The notes under the pieces: model-generated | What the model was told of the DNA's origin: nothing | Database searches by the model: none | The model's input: the letters and a program-made list of their open reading frames with translations, nothing else | DNA from: Datisca glomerata | Lineage: Eukaryota; Streptophyta; Magnoliopsida; Cucurbitales; Datiscaceae | Assembly: GCA_003255025.1 (NCBI GenBank) | Contig: QANY01013613.1 | Span: 248,001-312,000 of the forward strand | Direction of reading: 5' to 3' | Length of the DNA: 64,000 nucleotides | Made by a program: the position numbers and the translations under genes | Shown: positions 46,555-58,264 of the stretch, piece after piece | How positions within the stretch are numbered: position 1 is the stretch's first letter | Layout: every line of letters starts with the position of its first letter

Positions 46555-47136
46555 TAGTTGTCAATTTCGTTTCGTTTCAGTCGAAATGGTTGAAACATTT
46601 CAGTTCCGACAAGGAACGAAACAAAATAGGGGTTGTAATTTTTTGCCCGAAATTTCGGTCTGCTAGTCTATTTCGGTCTGTTTCGATCAAAATACTCCTA
46701 TATATTTATGTTATTTTAATTGAATTTATTTTCAACATATTTTTTTTACAGAGGTATGGTGGGATTCATTTGGTGGAGATACTCTTAAAGTGGAGATACT
46801 CTTAAATTATAAAATTTAACGAGTATGATGATGATGAAACTCAAGCAAATTAGTTATGATGTTGAACATTTGTGTGTTTTATGATGATAATATTATTTAA
46901 TATGAAATTTTTATTGAATTTTAATGTCATTAATATGATGTTTTGTTGAATTTTAATTGTAATTACGTATTATTTGCATGATATAATAAATTTAATTGTA
47001 TTATATATAATAAATTTTATAACATTATTTTAGATGACGGATTTTTTTTTAAAACGACGCACCAAAACATCGAAATATCCGAAACGTTTCATTTTTTTAA
47101 AAAATGAAACAGACACCGAAACAGAATTGACTACTA
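46555..47136. mobile_element. MITE-like element with ~45-bp inverted ends (hAT-like)
   Basis: The left end TAGTTGTCAATTTCGTTTCG and the inverted right end TAGTAGTCAATTCTGTTTCG match. Both continue with GAAACATTTC/GAAACGTTTC words. The 580-bp interior is AT-rich and non-coding. TAG-type ends fit hAT elements. I see no convincing 8-bp duplication. Confidence 0.5.
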
Positions 47137-48183
47137 TGAATTTAAAAGAGGCTTGATGGAAGAAACTTTTAATTTCCCCTTATACCCTTTAAGCCCCATT
47201 AAATATAATATAAATTATTTTTTCTTTATTTAAGTCATTTATACTATATTAATTCATTATTCTTTTACTAATACTTTATAAAATTTTGTATTTTATATCA
47301 TTATGTCATTAGAAAAGTGATGGATCATGCATATTATTTTGAAGATCTTTATATCATGAACACTATTTTGTCGATAACAATATGTTACTATCTACCTATA
47401 ATTTTTTATTTTGTTGTTTAGTTTCTTTTAATTTTATAATAAATGCAATAATTTTCAACGTCCACTACCGGCAGTAAAATAGTTAATTAGATATGATTTT
47501 CTCTTCTCAAATAAATCTAAGTTTTCTTTTTAAATAAATCTAAGTTTTCTTTTCATCTCATCTTACAATATTAGATTTGTTAAGATATTAGATTTGTTAG
47601 AATTGTGCGTTCTTTAATTTAAAATTGATTGTAAATAATTTATCACATCTGGATGAGGCACGTCTTATTTAAGTTTCCTTCCATTTGCAATAACTATATT
47701 GCAAATATATCATCTTCCGATAATGCATGACATATTTGAATTTCTCTTAATCTGCAATACTTTAACTATAAATATGAGAAAATTACCATTTTTATTTTAT
47801 TGTTGTTTTAGATTTACAATATTTTGAAAGCTAATGCATTTACTTCAATGTTAATAATAATTTTAAAACCTAATGTATAATTTTAAAATTCTTAAATACG
47901 TGTTCGCACGTACTTTTCTACTAATTTTAGTAAAAATGGGATATAATTAATCACTTTTAAAGGGTCTTCTTCCTAAATATTTTTTATGATAATGTCGTTC
48001 ATCATTACTTCTACACAGTAAGCTTTCACAAATCGAGATTCACTTGTACATTCTAGAGGACATTCTATCCTCTAAATAAGACTCTCCTTTACATGGTGAC
48101 TAGTTTTGAATATAACGAGCAACTGCCTTAGCCAGATAACAATAAAAAAGCCAATCTTGAAGCAGACATGGCCCTGGTCCTTT
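47137..48183. other. AT-rich intergenic DNA and cyclin C 3' flank
   Basis: No credible frames. A short duplication AAATAAATCTAAGTTTTCTT occurs at about 47510-47560. The last ~120 bases before 48184 probably contain the cyclin C 3' untranslated region. Confidence 0.45.
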
Positions 48184-51100
48184 TCATGGTTTCAAAGCCA
48201 GCTTCGTGAGAGCTGCATAGATTCTCTCTTCAGTGATCGTCCTGTGGTTTTCATAAAAATCCAATATCTCTATTGAGATATTCTTGATCTGTCAAAGAAA
48301 AAACATGAGGTGAAAATGGAATGAGCCATTGGTGTATGTTGGAAATGGATTCTCCGCCGTTCACCATTGAAAAGACAAATAACATTTAGCTATATCACCA
48401 GATTGGATCGTCCGATCAGCTTTTGATAACCCAGATCGAGCCAAATGGAAAAAAAAAATTTTAATGTCTTTTTTATTTACCTTTTTTCATTTGGCGTGAT
48501 CTGGACAGAAGAAGGAACACAAGTATATCACTATCATCAGAGAAACTTGACCAGAGTTGACTCATATCGCTTTATTTGTCTAGATTATTAGTTTCCTTCA
48601 CTTCCACTCTAATTCCTCTTACATTTCCTCTCATTTTCTTCAATCAAAATTTTCAATATCCAAATACCACATAATCTGAGAATATTATGTGGACTGTGGA
48701 CTTGCCAATGACCAAACTCCCCCTCAGTCTTTTCCTTAGGAATAATAAAAAGAGAAGACAAAGGAAGAATGATAATAAGATGAAAGATGGGCAAGAAATA
48801 CCGACCATATTCATATCAACACGAAGTTCTTCAAACCAAGCGGTGGTGTCTTTTTCTTTGAGAACACTCCCAATGTAAATGCAAGCTAAAGCAATCAAAT
48901 GTGGAGGATGCACCAGAATAAGATCCATCTTGTATGTGTCATTCACAAGTCCCCTGAGTAACTCAAATGTCAATGCTACAATAAACAATATTTCTTCATT
49001 TATTCAGTCCAGGCCAACCATGTGGTACGTAAATATGAAAACAACTGGCCACGTAATGAGCAAATGAGAGAAAAAAACGATTCAATGAATCGTTTTCTGG
49101 AGTGTTATATATGAGATTCATGTATATAGGTAGACATTCAATTCTAACCAATGAATTATATTCTGACCAAGGACAAAAAAGGAAAAACACAATGTAAGGC
49201 AGATGGTTTTCCAGTTTCATCGTAATTTTGAAGAAGTTGATCTCCAATGTCATAAACTGTTATGCACTAAGTGACTGTAATTTGAATATGTATCACGTTG
49301 ATCCTTTCCTAAAGTAGAATGGATTATACAGGAATTAGCTAACAGACTCCCCGACCCTGGATAAATGAGAAAGGACAAAGCATAAGGTGCGTTACTATTT
49401 ATGGTATTTGAGTGAGCACGCATGGAGAGAGTTGCAACATGTGTTGGTAGCAGAAACTTGAGTTGAAAAATTAGAAATAGGCTCTTACCAAGTTAATTGT
49501 GTCATATTTATATCATTCAAGCCTGCATCCTGGAGCAACCTTCCAGAAAAAGAGAGAACGATATAAATTTTGGAATCATAATGAAGAAAAAGAAACAATT
49601 CTAATACCAAAAGTGAGAAATAACTTTAAAGACTCCAGCAACATCTAGATTTGCTTAAGAAAAAAATAATGCAATTTGACAAGAAAAAGCCTCATTTAGA
49701 TGGATCTAACCTTTAACGTTTAACCAAAAAAGTCCCAACTAAGAAGTTTGATCTGTAAAGAGCTAGACCCTCTTTCTTTCTTTCTTTTTTTGGAGGGGGG
49801 GGGGGGGGNNNNNNNNNNNNGGGGGGGGGGGGTGTTTCACATCATAAAGCCTATCACATATTTGAAGTACTTACTGAGACAACGCCCGGTAAGGATGGAA
49901 TACAACTAAATAATAGTTGAGAGCTTCCAAAATCTTCATTTCCATTTCAAGAATTTCTTTCACCTCATACCTATACCTTTCATCGGAATCTGCAAAACAA
50001 AGAGGAGCTTTGTTAAATACTACGCACACCAAGGAATGGGAACAACAATATCCAAGGGCATCAAAGAACTGATTTATCAGGCTCATCAACCAGCAATTAC
50101 ATATTTTTTTAATGCATAACACAAGAAGTTTGGCTTGCACTGTGCTTTCTTCTGCTTTAGAAGCCAAGTATAAGCAGGTTGGAGCCACAAGTCGAGGATC
50201 ATATTCTGACATGCTCTTTCTGAAAGCACCAAGAGAAAGTAAGCATAGCAAAATTAATTTGTGTACATCAGAAATGAAGTGGGAAACTTTTTATCAAGTA
50301 CAAAAATATCCATTAATAAAGCATAAAGGAAACCTCTAAAAGTTACAAAAAAATCATTAATCCGAAAATTGCCACATATCTTTAGAGTACTAGGAGCCTG
50401 CCAAACTTGCCACATTACAAGATGAGTGCAAAAGGGCACCAAGAATTCAAAGGAGGTTGACGAGCTACTAAAGAAGGGATTTATAGAAGAATCAATGAGT
50501 CTTTATGCTGTTCCACCGCTATTGGCTCCGAAAAATATGTTTAATGGAGAATGTTCATTTATTATAGATCGTCAATGAAATAACCTTATAATATCAGTTT
50601 CAAATCCCAAAGTTAGATGACATGCTAGTTATGTTGATGGAGCAAATGCGTTCTCCAAAAATGTCTAAAACGGGCAATCACCAAATGAGGATTCATGACG
50701 ATTATGAGAGGAAGACCGCATTCAAGATTGACAATGGTCTTTACAAATGGATGGTAATGTCGTTTGGTTTATCATCTTCCCAAGAGAAAAAATTAAACCA
50801 AGAACAGCTTTTTTCTATCGTATTAAAGAAAGTATAACTGGTATTAGTTTCCAACTTTAATCTCCATTACCAATAAGACAATAACATCAGAACACTAAAG
50901 GAGGCTTTCATTCTTCCTTTTAATACTGAGAATCTAAAAAGTTCCATTTATACCTGGTGTAAACACGTCTCATGTATGTAACAGCAGTTGCCACGACCCT
51001 AAAATATTGGAATTTACGGAAGATCATAGAAAGAGTGACAGGGCATGTATGAAAAAAAAATGAAATTATGAACTCTTAAGACTATGAGATAATCGAATGT

Positions 51101-52254
51101 ACAGCTACAATGACAAACCTTTGCCTCACTTTGACATTTTGAGCCAGTTTTAAGATGTCTGAAATAAAAGAAATAAATAATAATAAGCAGAGAATTTGTA
51201 TATTTACAAAGATAAGGAAAATGCCAAAGTATTGTCTGCATGTGAGTGTCAATACTTATATTTAGTGTGACAATATTTGGAGCCTGTATTTCAAGGGCAT
51301 GGTGGTAGCAAAAGAAAAAAGTTTTACAGGATCGATAAATAAAATTGGGCAGAAATATTAAAGATGGTGTGAGGCAAAAACTCCAGCAGAATATCATTAA
51401 GGAGCATAGGACTAGATTAGCAACAGGTGCAGACAGAACCAAAAATGTTCATCAGAAAAACCAACTATAGTTCTAATTATGTAGAAGTAACCACAATAAA
51501 AGCCTATAAGCCAAAATATTCCGTGTATTTCATACATGCCACTTCAATTATGGACAGCTCCAACTCATATCATGATAAAAGTCAATCACGTATTAAGAAT
51601 CAATACTCAAAGCTATGACCTCAAGCTTCCATACGCAAATGCAAGAAAGCATGATAAGTTCTATACATCTTGACAGGTACTTCTTGACAACCAGCTAAAC
51701 TCTATCGGGAAAAGAAGTGGAAGAGAACCAAAAAGGTGCAAAAGATGTCTAATAACATCATGATTGATATTCGAAGAAACACCAACTAGACAAGGAAATT
51801 AAATGCAATCATAAAATTTTGGCATCGATCCCAGATAAGCTAGACTAAAACAAACAGATTAGGATTTGGGGGAAACTTCTTGAATAAGAACAGAGAATAA
51901 TACATAATCAAAAGATAAAAAAAATTAAAACCCAAATGAAATACATTGAAAGGGAAACGAAAAATTCAAAATTGAAAAGAAAACATGAAGAAGAAAACAT
52001 GAAATTACAAATGGCCATGTGCATCTTAATGAGCTTAAAATCTTCAAGAATGATGCCCTTGTCTTTGTCAAGTGGTTGCACCACATCCACCTCCTCCTGT
52101 TCAAGGAGCAGTTTGCTGCATATTTAATACCCCACAAGCAAACCAGAATAAAAAATTGGTATCGAAATAAGCGATTGAAAGAAAACAACGGTAGGCAGAA
52201 AGACTTCAGGTTCGATACAGACTGGTGGGACGACGTCCAAAAATTAGCAGCCAT
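48184..52254 (-). CDS. CYCC1: Cyclin-C1 (Mediator CDK8-module cyclin), 9 exons
   Basis: Exons (minus strand): 52254-52223, 52115-52009, 51158-51119, 50998-50954, 50219-50101, 49989-49875, 49539-49489, 48953-48806, 48288-48184. They total 762 bp and encode 253 residues, the same length as Arabidopsis CYCC1;1. It starts MAANFWTSSH and runs through PLDKDKGIILEDFKLIKMHM. The cyclin box gives QNVKVRQRVVATAVTYMRRV, KSMSEYDPRLVAPTCLYLAS, MEMKILEALNYYLVVFHPYR and WGLVNDTYKMDLILVHPPHL, and the protein ends ISIEILDFYENHR...LALKP. Cyclin C pairs with CDK8 (CDKE) in the kinase module of Mediator and controls transcription. The exon 8 donor (ATG|GTCGGT) is weak. A stronger-looking GT three to four bases on would break the frame. 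The introns hold a gypsy RT fragment and a gap. The coding sequence itself shows no lesion. Confidence 0.95.
49795..49832. other. Poly-G run with a 12-N assembly gap
   Basis: About 14 G, then N at 49809-49820, then 12 G, within cyclin C intron 6. This marks unresolved sequence. The true length is unknown. Confidence 0.95.
50440..50835 (+). mobile_element. Ty3/gypsy reverse transcriptase fragment in cyclin C intron 4
   Basis: Antisense to the host gene. In shifting frames one reads ELLKKGFIEESMSLYAVPP, LLAPKNMFNG, a stop, then DDMLVMLMEQMRS, MRIHDDYERKTAFKIDNGLY and WMVMSFGLS. This is the palm region up to just before the YxDD box. Frameshifts and stops are many, and no LTRs are seen. Confidence 0.75.
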
Positions 52255-52319
52255 TATTCCTAAGATTTCCCAAGGATGAAGTGTTTCACTTGGAGGAGGT
52301 TGCAGCCTACAGGAAGAGT

Positions 52320-53260
52320 GCTCCCCTCAGAATTTGGCTGATTTCCAAACACCAATTTTGTCCGGAATTCGCCTGCTTGCAGAACGAAAAAAAATCAGGA
52401 ACCTCAAGAACCTCATGGTTGTGAGTGCCCAGGACTATTCAATTTAAAATTGTTTTTTTTTTCAATGGAAGGGTCATCTCAACAGTTTTCTAAAAAAATA
52501 TAGGGATATTCAAAATCAAACCGAACCATAAAATTATCGGTTCTTTATATGTTCAGTTTGGTTTAGAATTTTGATGATTTTTCGAACCGTTCTAAACCGA
52601 AATATTAAATTTATATTATAATTATTATTTTTATATATAATTTCTTATAAAACAAAACTGAATTGAAATAAAACTTTAATTTTATATTTATTTTTTCAAT
52701 AATATCATTTAAAAATTATTTAAATTTTTATGCAACACCCTAAAAAGGTTAAGACTTTAAAATAAAGGTTAAGACTTTAAAATAAAGGATTCAGGAATTT
52801 TTTTTAATGCATGAAATGATGTTTCTACCCCTCCTACATAAAAGAGTTTTTTGTTCTTACCATACAAGTATCCATAAACATCTTCAACGATTCAGCAATA
52901 GAAGTTGTACCCGGAAAAGAGGGTTTATACCACTTTAGTGTTGGAAGAGATTTTGTACTGTGGGTAGCATTAATGACGATGTTTGGTCTTGTATTTCCTC
53001 CCTCTTACTAATTAGCTCCATTGCACTTAACTTCATAAGCATTACATGCCTTCCTCTCAGCCATTTCATGGTTGTTTCAGAGGGGATGATGAAAGACATA
53101 AAGAAAGATCTTGATTCCCCCTAAAAAACACTTAGTTGGCCTCATGGATGATCGGAATGAGGGGATTCTACTTCTTGTTGGCAGACCACTTGACCTTAGA
53201 ATCACATAGTAGTTCCAGTCTCCAATAAGCACAGGTCTCCTCACTTATCACTCCCCCAAC
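52320..53260. other. Cyclin C upstream region and AT-rich intergenic DNA
   Basis: The first ~200 bases should include the cyclin C promoter; no TATA box is obvious. A diverged repeat with CGGTTCTTTATATGTTCAGT and GAACCGTTCTAAACCG lies near 52540-52600. Nothing else is recognisable before the plastid fragment. Confidence 0.4.
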
Positions 53261-53261
53261 C

Positions 53262-53525
53262 AGATCTCATTTATTATTGGTTCTATCGTTGATCAAAGAT
53301 TTCTTTATGAACAATACGAATCAGAGTTTGAAGAAAGGGAAGGAGAAGGAGTCATCGACCCGCAACAGATAGAGGAAGATTTATTCAATCACATATTATA
53401 GGCTCCTAGAATATGGCGCCCTTGGGGCTTTCTATTTGATTGTATCGAAATGCCTAATTCATTGAGATTTCCCTGTTGGGCTAGGTCATTTTGGGGTAAG
53501 AAGATCATTTATGATGAAGAGGTTG
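53262..53525 (+). pseudogene. ycf2: Nuclear plastid insertion: ycf2 fragment
   Basis: In one frame the sequence reads [13 protein letters not shown], then [13 protein letters not shown], a TAG where Trp is expected, [33 protein letters not shown] and IIYDEE. This is part of the large chloroplast Ycf2 protein (an AAA-type import motor component). Only ~90 codons are present and one nonsense change is visible. The match ends abruptly after IIYDEEVE. It is better preserved than the rbcL fragment, so it is probably a later transfer. Confidence 0.85.
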
Positions 53526-54750
53526 AGGCTAACTCTCTCAAGCTTTCTCTCTTTCTTTCTTGTTCTCGTTCTCTCTCAAAATTCCATGAGGGTTTTCATT
53601 TTTTATCCTTTTTTTCTCTTGAATTTTACAAAGAAAATGACCGACTGGAATGTTAAAGTTAGTTTTTTTCTACATTATGTTGATATGATATATTTTTAAA
53701 TGCGTGGAGCTAGTAACTTATTGATTGATTTCTAGATCCCGTAAATTTTTACACCATTTTAGGTGAATATATCATTTTGCACATGAGCTTTTCTGAATTG
53801 TCAACTCTTAGTACCTTTTTTGTTATATTATAAATTCATTGGATCATTTTTATATGTTCGGAATACATATGAAATGATGAAAATATAAATTGCACATCAA
53901 CTATTTGATAAAAGGTCTAAGCAAATTTTTGAGGCATTCAAAGTATTTCTCACAAATGGTATCTCATTTGATCATTTGTAAGTCATTTTCTTCTTCTTTT
54001 TTTTAGAAATGTCATGGATTTATTTTGCATTTTCATCATGTGGGTGATTGTTATATGTGATTTTGATTTGGTTAGTATCGATCCTAAAATTGTGATTAGC
54101 TCGAATCAAATAATGAGTCTTCTCAAGTGATTGTGTTTGTTTGAAGATTGTGAATACCATGGTTGAGTGAGAATATGGTGAGTTCCAAAACTTGGGAAAG
54201 TTGAGAGCTTCCATAATATAGAGTGGACTTCAATTACCATACTACTGCAAGTTTCTTACTTTATTAGTTTGAACCTAAGCGCTAGATTTTGAATTGAAGA
54301 TAGCTATTATTGACATAATTTTATTTTTGAACAACAATTCACACTCTTTATAGGAGGATACAAGAAACTAATGTGGTGTTTTTACATATGACATTTATTT
54401 CGTAGGTTACCTATGTATGGTAAATGATGCTAGTTATCCATCTTTGTTTCTTGTTTTGTTGATTCTATATACATTTCTAAATTTCTAATATGACAAACCA
54501 CTTTTTTTCTTCACCTAAACAAGCAAAAAAGGAATCAAAAGCTGAAAATCAGCTACTTCTATATGAATTTGGGCTCCATAGATGACACTTTTTTTAGGTA
54601 TTAGGGAGGGGATGACACCACTCAGCACCTAAGGTGGGGTTCAATGCGTAACAAAAACGGTCAAAAGAAAAAAAAATGTATGGTATAACACTATAGGGAA
54701 TATGGAAACATATAGGAATTAAGAAGTATATGAGAATACCATAACAGAGA
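53526..54750. other. AT-rich intergenic stretch
   Basis: A CT-rich start (TTTCTCTCTTTCTTTCTTG), then AT-rich DNA with no credible frames or repeats. Confidence 0.45.
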
Positions 54751-55494
54751 TCAACTAGAGCTTATGCTAAGAATGACTTTCCCAATACTATCAGTCCTAC
54801 TCATGTTTGTGAAAAAAAGAAAAATCACTAATTACAGGCAGTGAGTTCCACCTATGATCAAATCAATTAAACTGCCATATGGCTTAAGAAAGATATAAAC
54901 AACATACTAAGCAGAAGCGCGTAGACTCAAAAGAAGGGAGAGGGGCAGAAACTTTCTCTTCTATTTAGCAAGGGAAGTCATCTACTCTGCTAAGGCAAGA
55001 ATCGAAGACTACAACTTACAAGTCAATGACTTTATCAACTATCAGTCTCCTACTCATGTTTGAAAGGGATCTAGCAATCATGTTAAAGGCGGTGGTGTAT
55101 GTATTTCCACTTATTCGAGGGAGGAGAAACTATAGTTTAAGGGAAAATATGGACATATAAACTAAGCAACATCCAACAGAAGCCTGGGCTCGAAAGAATG
55201 AGAAAGAAGAGGCACACCCCCTCAAGCACCCCTCGGCTCCCCCAAGTACCCCTCGGCTCAAGGGGGTCAGAAAACGCCTTTCTTTTTCCCCCCTTCATTG
55301 GCCCTTGCCACCTTCCTTAACAAGCCCTCGAGCCTCATTTACGCCACCTTCCTCATAGAAGCCACCAGGTTGACCCCGAAGGCTGAATTCTATGGTAGAG
55401 AACATTGTAGTAATAATTGGGTCATGAAAGACCTTCTTAAATATGGGGAAAGCGGAAAGATCTAAGTCATCATAGTAAGTATATCTCGTATCAC

Positions 55495-55800
55495 ATGGGT
55501 TTAAACAAAAGGGACTGGCTAGTGAAAACCAAGCGAAATTTGGAAAGGGAAGATAAGAGAATGAAATGTCTCTTTTTCATAAAGAACGGACAATGTGTGG
55601 GTCTAAGGAATGTAAACATTATAAAAGATAAGGAAGTAGAAGAAGGAGTGAAATACAGGCCAGTGGTACGAATCGATGTAAGAAATGACGGGGAAAGTTA
55701 TGAGTTCAAGCAGGCGAATAGTGAAGAAATACCAACTTTCTCATTAATAGATTTTTCCCGCATACCTCTAAAAAGCCAAACAAGAAAGAAGTGGGAGTAA
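55495..55800 (+). CDS. Hypothetical 101-residue ORF in the possible organellar insertion
   Basis: ATG at 55495, no stop for 101 codons, ending KSQTRKKWE-TAA. It is highly charged (many K, R, E, D), with a KYRPVVRIDVRNDGESYEF stretch. No membrane segment, signal or known motif. Its composition is coding-like compared with the surroundings, but I do not recognise it. Confidence 0.3.
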   Translation: MGLNKRDWLVKTKRNLEREDKRMKCLFFIKNGQCVGLRNVNIIKDKEVEEGVKYRPVVRIDVRNDGESYEFKQANSEEIPTFSLIDFSRIPLKSQTRKKWE

Positions 55801-55968
55801 ATGCGAAGAGTAAGTTTGACCTTTTTACTAGGAAGTATCAAGATCAAAAAGTAGAGGCAAGGTTAGAGTAGAGCCATGATAATATTTATCATAAGCTTCT
55901 ATATGCTTAAGGAAAATTTGATTTGCACAGCCCCACAACTTGACTGAATCTAAAGTAGTGGAATTCTA

Positions 55969-56040
55969 GTCACGAGCAGGACTCGAACCTGCATTATCGG
56001 ATCAATTACATCCAGATTTTCCCATTATTCAGATCGTGAC
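55969..56040 (-). tRNA. tRNA-like sequence, probably a decayed organellar tRNA
   Basis: On the minus strand the 72 bases begin GTCACGA and end TCGTGAC, a perfect 7-bp acceptor stem. A perfect T arm, GCAGG-TTCGAGT-CCTGC, sits directly before the 3' acceptor half. A stem GGAT...ATCC with a 7-base loop (GTAATTG) is at the anticodon position. The D arm is not canonical and the anticodon is unclear. Two perfect arms argue against chance, while the poor D arm argues against function. Confidence 0.45.
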
Positions 56041-57239
56041 ATACGTTGCTCTTTACGAATAGGCTTTGAACCAATAATAAAGGAGATCTGGTTGGGGAGT
56101 TAGCAACCCAATAAAAAGGGCCTATTTCTACATCTAGCAACACACTAGTAAGTTTTCTTTTACCACTAAGACCAACCCCAAAGTCCAGTTGTTGAACTAA
56201 GAAAGATGACATAGTAAAAAATGGAAGACTTACCATCATCGAGGGACCTTATTCATAATTTTCCAGCTCGAGTGAGTAATAAAAACCTTTGCATCAAAGT
56301 GAACTTGGAGACCAGGATAGACGGCTAAAGAAAGAGCGAACTAACTAAGCTAGTACTGATGCCTCTGAGAGATTAGAGGACTTTGAAGCTTTACTTACAC
56401 AAAATTGTTGAAGAGCACAATAGAGAGCTCGATCAATTGCCGGAGATCACTTGGAAATATGGTTAGGAATAGAACTATAAATAAGTGAACATATTTGTCT
56501 GACTAGGCTAACAAGGCAAGAGCAAAAAAGAGGAATGAATCGGTTGATAGCTTTGACTGGGATATGGGAACTAAGAAGGGGACGTTAAACTCAAACAAAA
56601 AAGAATGTCAAAAAGAGCATTTAAATTTCCCACCATCTACCTAATTGACCTATCTATTCAATTGATTAAACATATCGTGTTACTAAAGAAAGAAACCTAA
56701 TTAAGGTTCCCATTTTGATTTTTATTTCAAATAGTTTGAAGTACCTCAGGTCCAGGATCTATAGTTATAGACTTTGTAGGTTTTACCAAATGAGTGCTTA
56801 AACCTACACATAGGTATTTGATTTGATTTTTGTTCTACTTCATTTCTTTTAGCTGGTGTCTCTATCTTTATATGTTTCAAGAAGAAGATTTTGTATAAGC
56901 AGCTTAAAAAAGAAACGACTGAAAGATTAAGCCTATTGAGCATTGGCAGGCTTTGCATCTGATTGTTGCATAGATATAATATTATAGTACGGTTGAAAAG
57001 TGAGTTTATTACTTTGAGACATTGATATAAGTAATTATTCATTAAGCGAAAATCTATATAGAATGACATTGAAAATGCAATTGTATTAAAAAAATTATGA
57101 TTGATTGTTAGAATCGGAAGATATATATCCTTAATAGCAAGTAGATTTTCTTCATGTAAGTTCTTTTTGTCAATACTCCTTTTAGTTTATTTATCTTGAA
57201 TCTAAAGATAAAGTTAATTGTTCTATAACCAAGTAGAAA

Positions 57240-58075
57240 AAGAGCTAATTAATTAGAGCATGTAGATTTTGCCTTCAATATTTTGAATTGTCCATAATAA
57301 TAAAATTTACTTGCTTTGAGCAAGTATATTATAAGAACTACTTGTTAAGAACAAGTAGATTTTGCCTTCATATTTTGAATTGTCGAGAATTGTAAAATCT
57401 ACTTGCTCAGAGCAAGTATCTTGAATTATCCAGAATCGTAAAATGTATTAGTTTAGAGCAAGTAGATTTTGCCTTCGATGTTTTGAATTGCTATAAGCAA
57501 GTAGATTATTAAATCTACTTATTCTGAGCACGTAGATTTTACCTTCAATCTTTTGAATTGTCCAGAATCGTAAAATCTACTTGCTTATAGCAAGTAGATT
57601 TTAAAATCTAATTATTCAGAGCAAGTAGATTTTGTCTTCAATGTTTTGAACCATCCAAAATCCTAAAATCTACTTGCTCTAAACAAATAGATTTGATAAT
57701 CTACTTGCTCGGAGTAAGTAGATTTTGCCTTCAATCTTTTGAATTGTCCATAATCGTAAAATCTACAGGTTTCGAGCAAGTAGATTCTAATATCAAAATT
57801 ATGAATTGTCTAGAATCGTAAAATCTACTTGCTCAGAGTAATAGATTTTACCTTCTAAAATTTAAATTGTCCAGAACTTAAAAACTCTACTTACTTAAAG
57901 CAAGTAGATTATAAAATGCATTTGGTGTGACCAAGTAGATTTTTTCAACTATAGTTTGAATTGTCCAGAATCAAAAACTCTACTTTGTGAAATTAGATTA
58001 TAAAATCTACTTGGTATGTCTAAGTAGATGTTGCCTTCTTCATTTTAAAATATTCAGAATCGAAGTAGATCGCAT
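57240..58075 (+). repeat. Palindrome-bearing minisatellite (AAATCTACTTGCTC...)
   Basis: About a dozen diverged units are made of AAAATCTACTTGCTC / GAGCAAGTAGATTTT inverted words separated by TGCCTTCAAT-TTTTGAATTG-TCCAGAATCG. The distance between units alternates around 60 and 100 bases. Several copies form near-perfect hairpins with 12-15-bp stems. Non-coding. It ends about 190 bases before the next MULE element. Confidence 0.85.
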
Positions 58076-58264
58076 ACATTAAATAGATTTACTGTTCAGA
58101 TAAGAAGTAATTTCTAAAGCACATATTTCACATTAAATAGCTTATATTGTCAATTATACATAAAAGTACTACTCCGAGTTATATATTCGCCCCTTTTGAA
58201 CTGAATCGAATATTATTTTTTTCCACTTCATCACAAAAGGACTACTCTAAGTTATACATTCTAC

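Larger units (their letters stand above)
54750..56640. other. Candidate mitochondrial-DNA insertion (NUMT)
   Basis: Base composition and wording change here: it is less AT-rich and full of AAGAAAG, CTAAGC and GGGGTCAG words, with C-rich CCCCTCGGCTC repeats at 55220-55260, all typical of plant mitochondrial non-coding DNA. It holds a clover-leaf-like sequence (55969-56040) and a 101-codon frame. I cannot assign a mitochondrial gene, so this is an inference from style. Confidence 0.35.

Noticed and set aside
48802..48805. Alternative cyclin C exon 8 donor at GTCG|GTATTT
   Set aside because: It breaks the reading frame into exon 9 and adds residues absent from the family; ATG|GTCGGT gives the exact family length.
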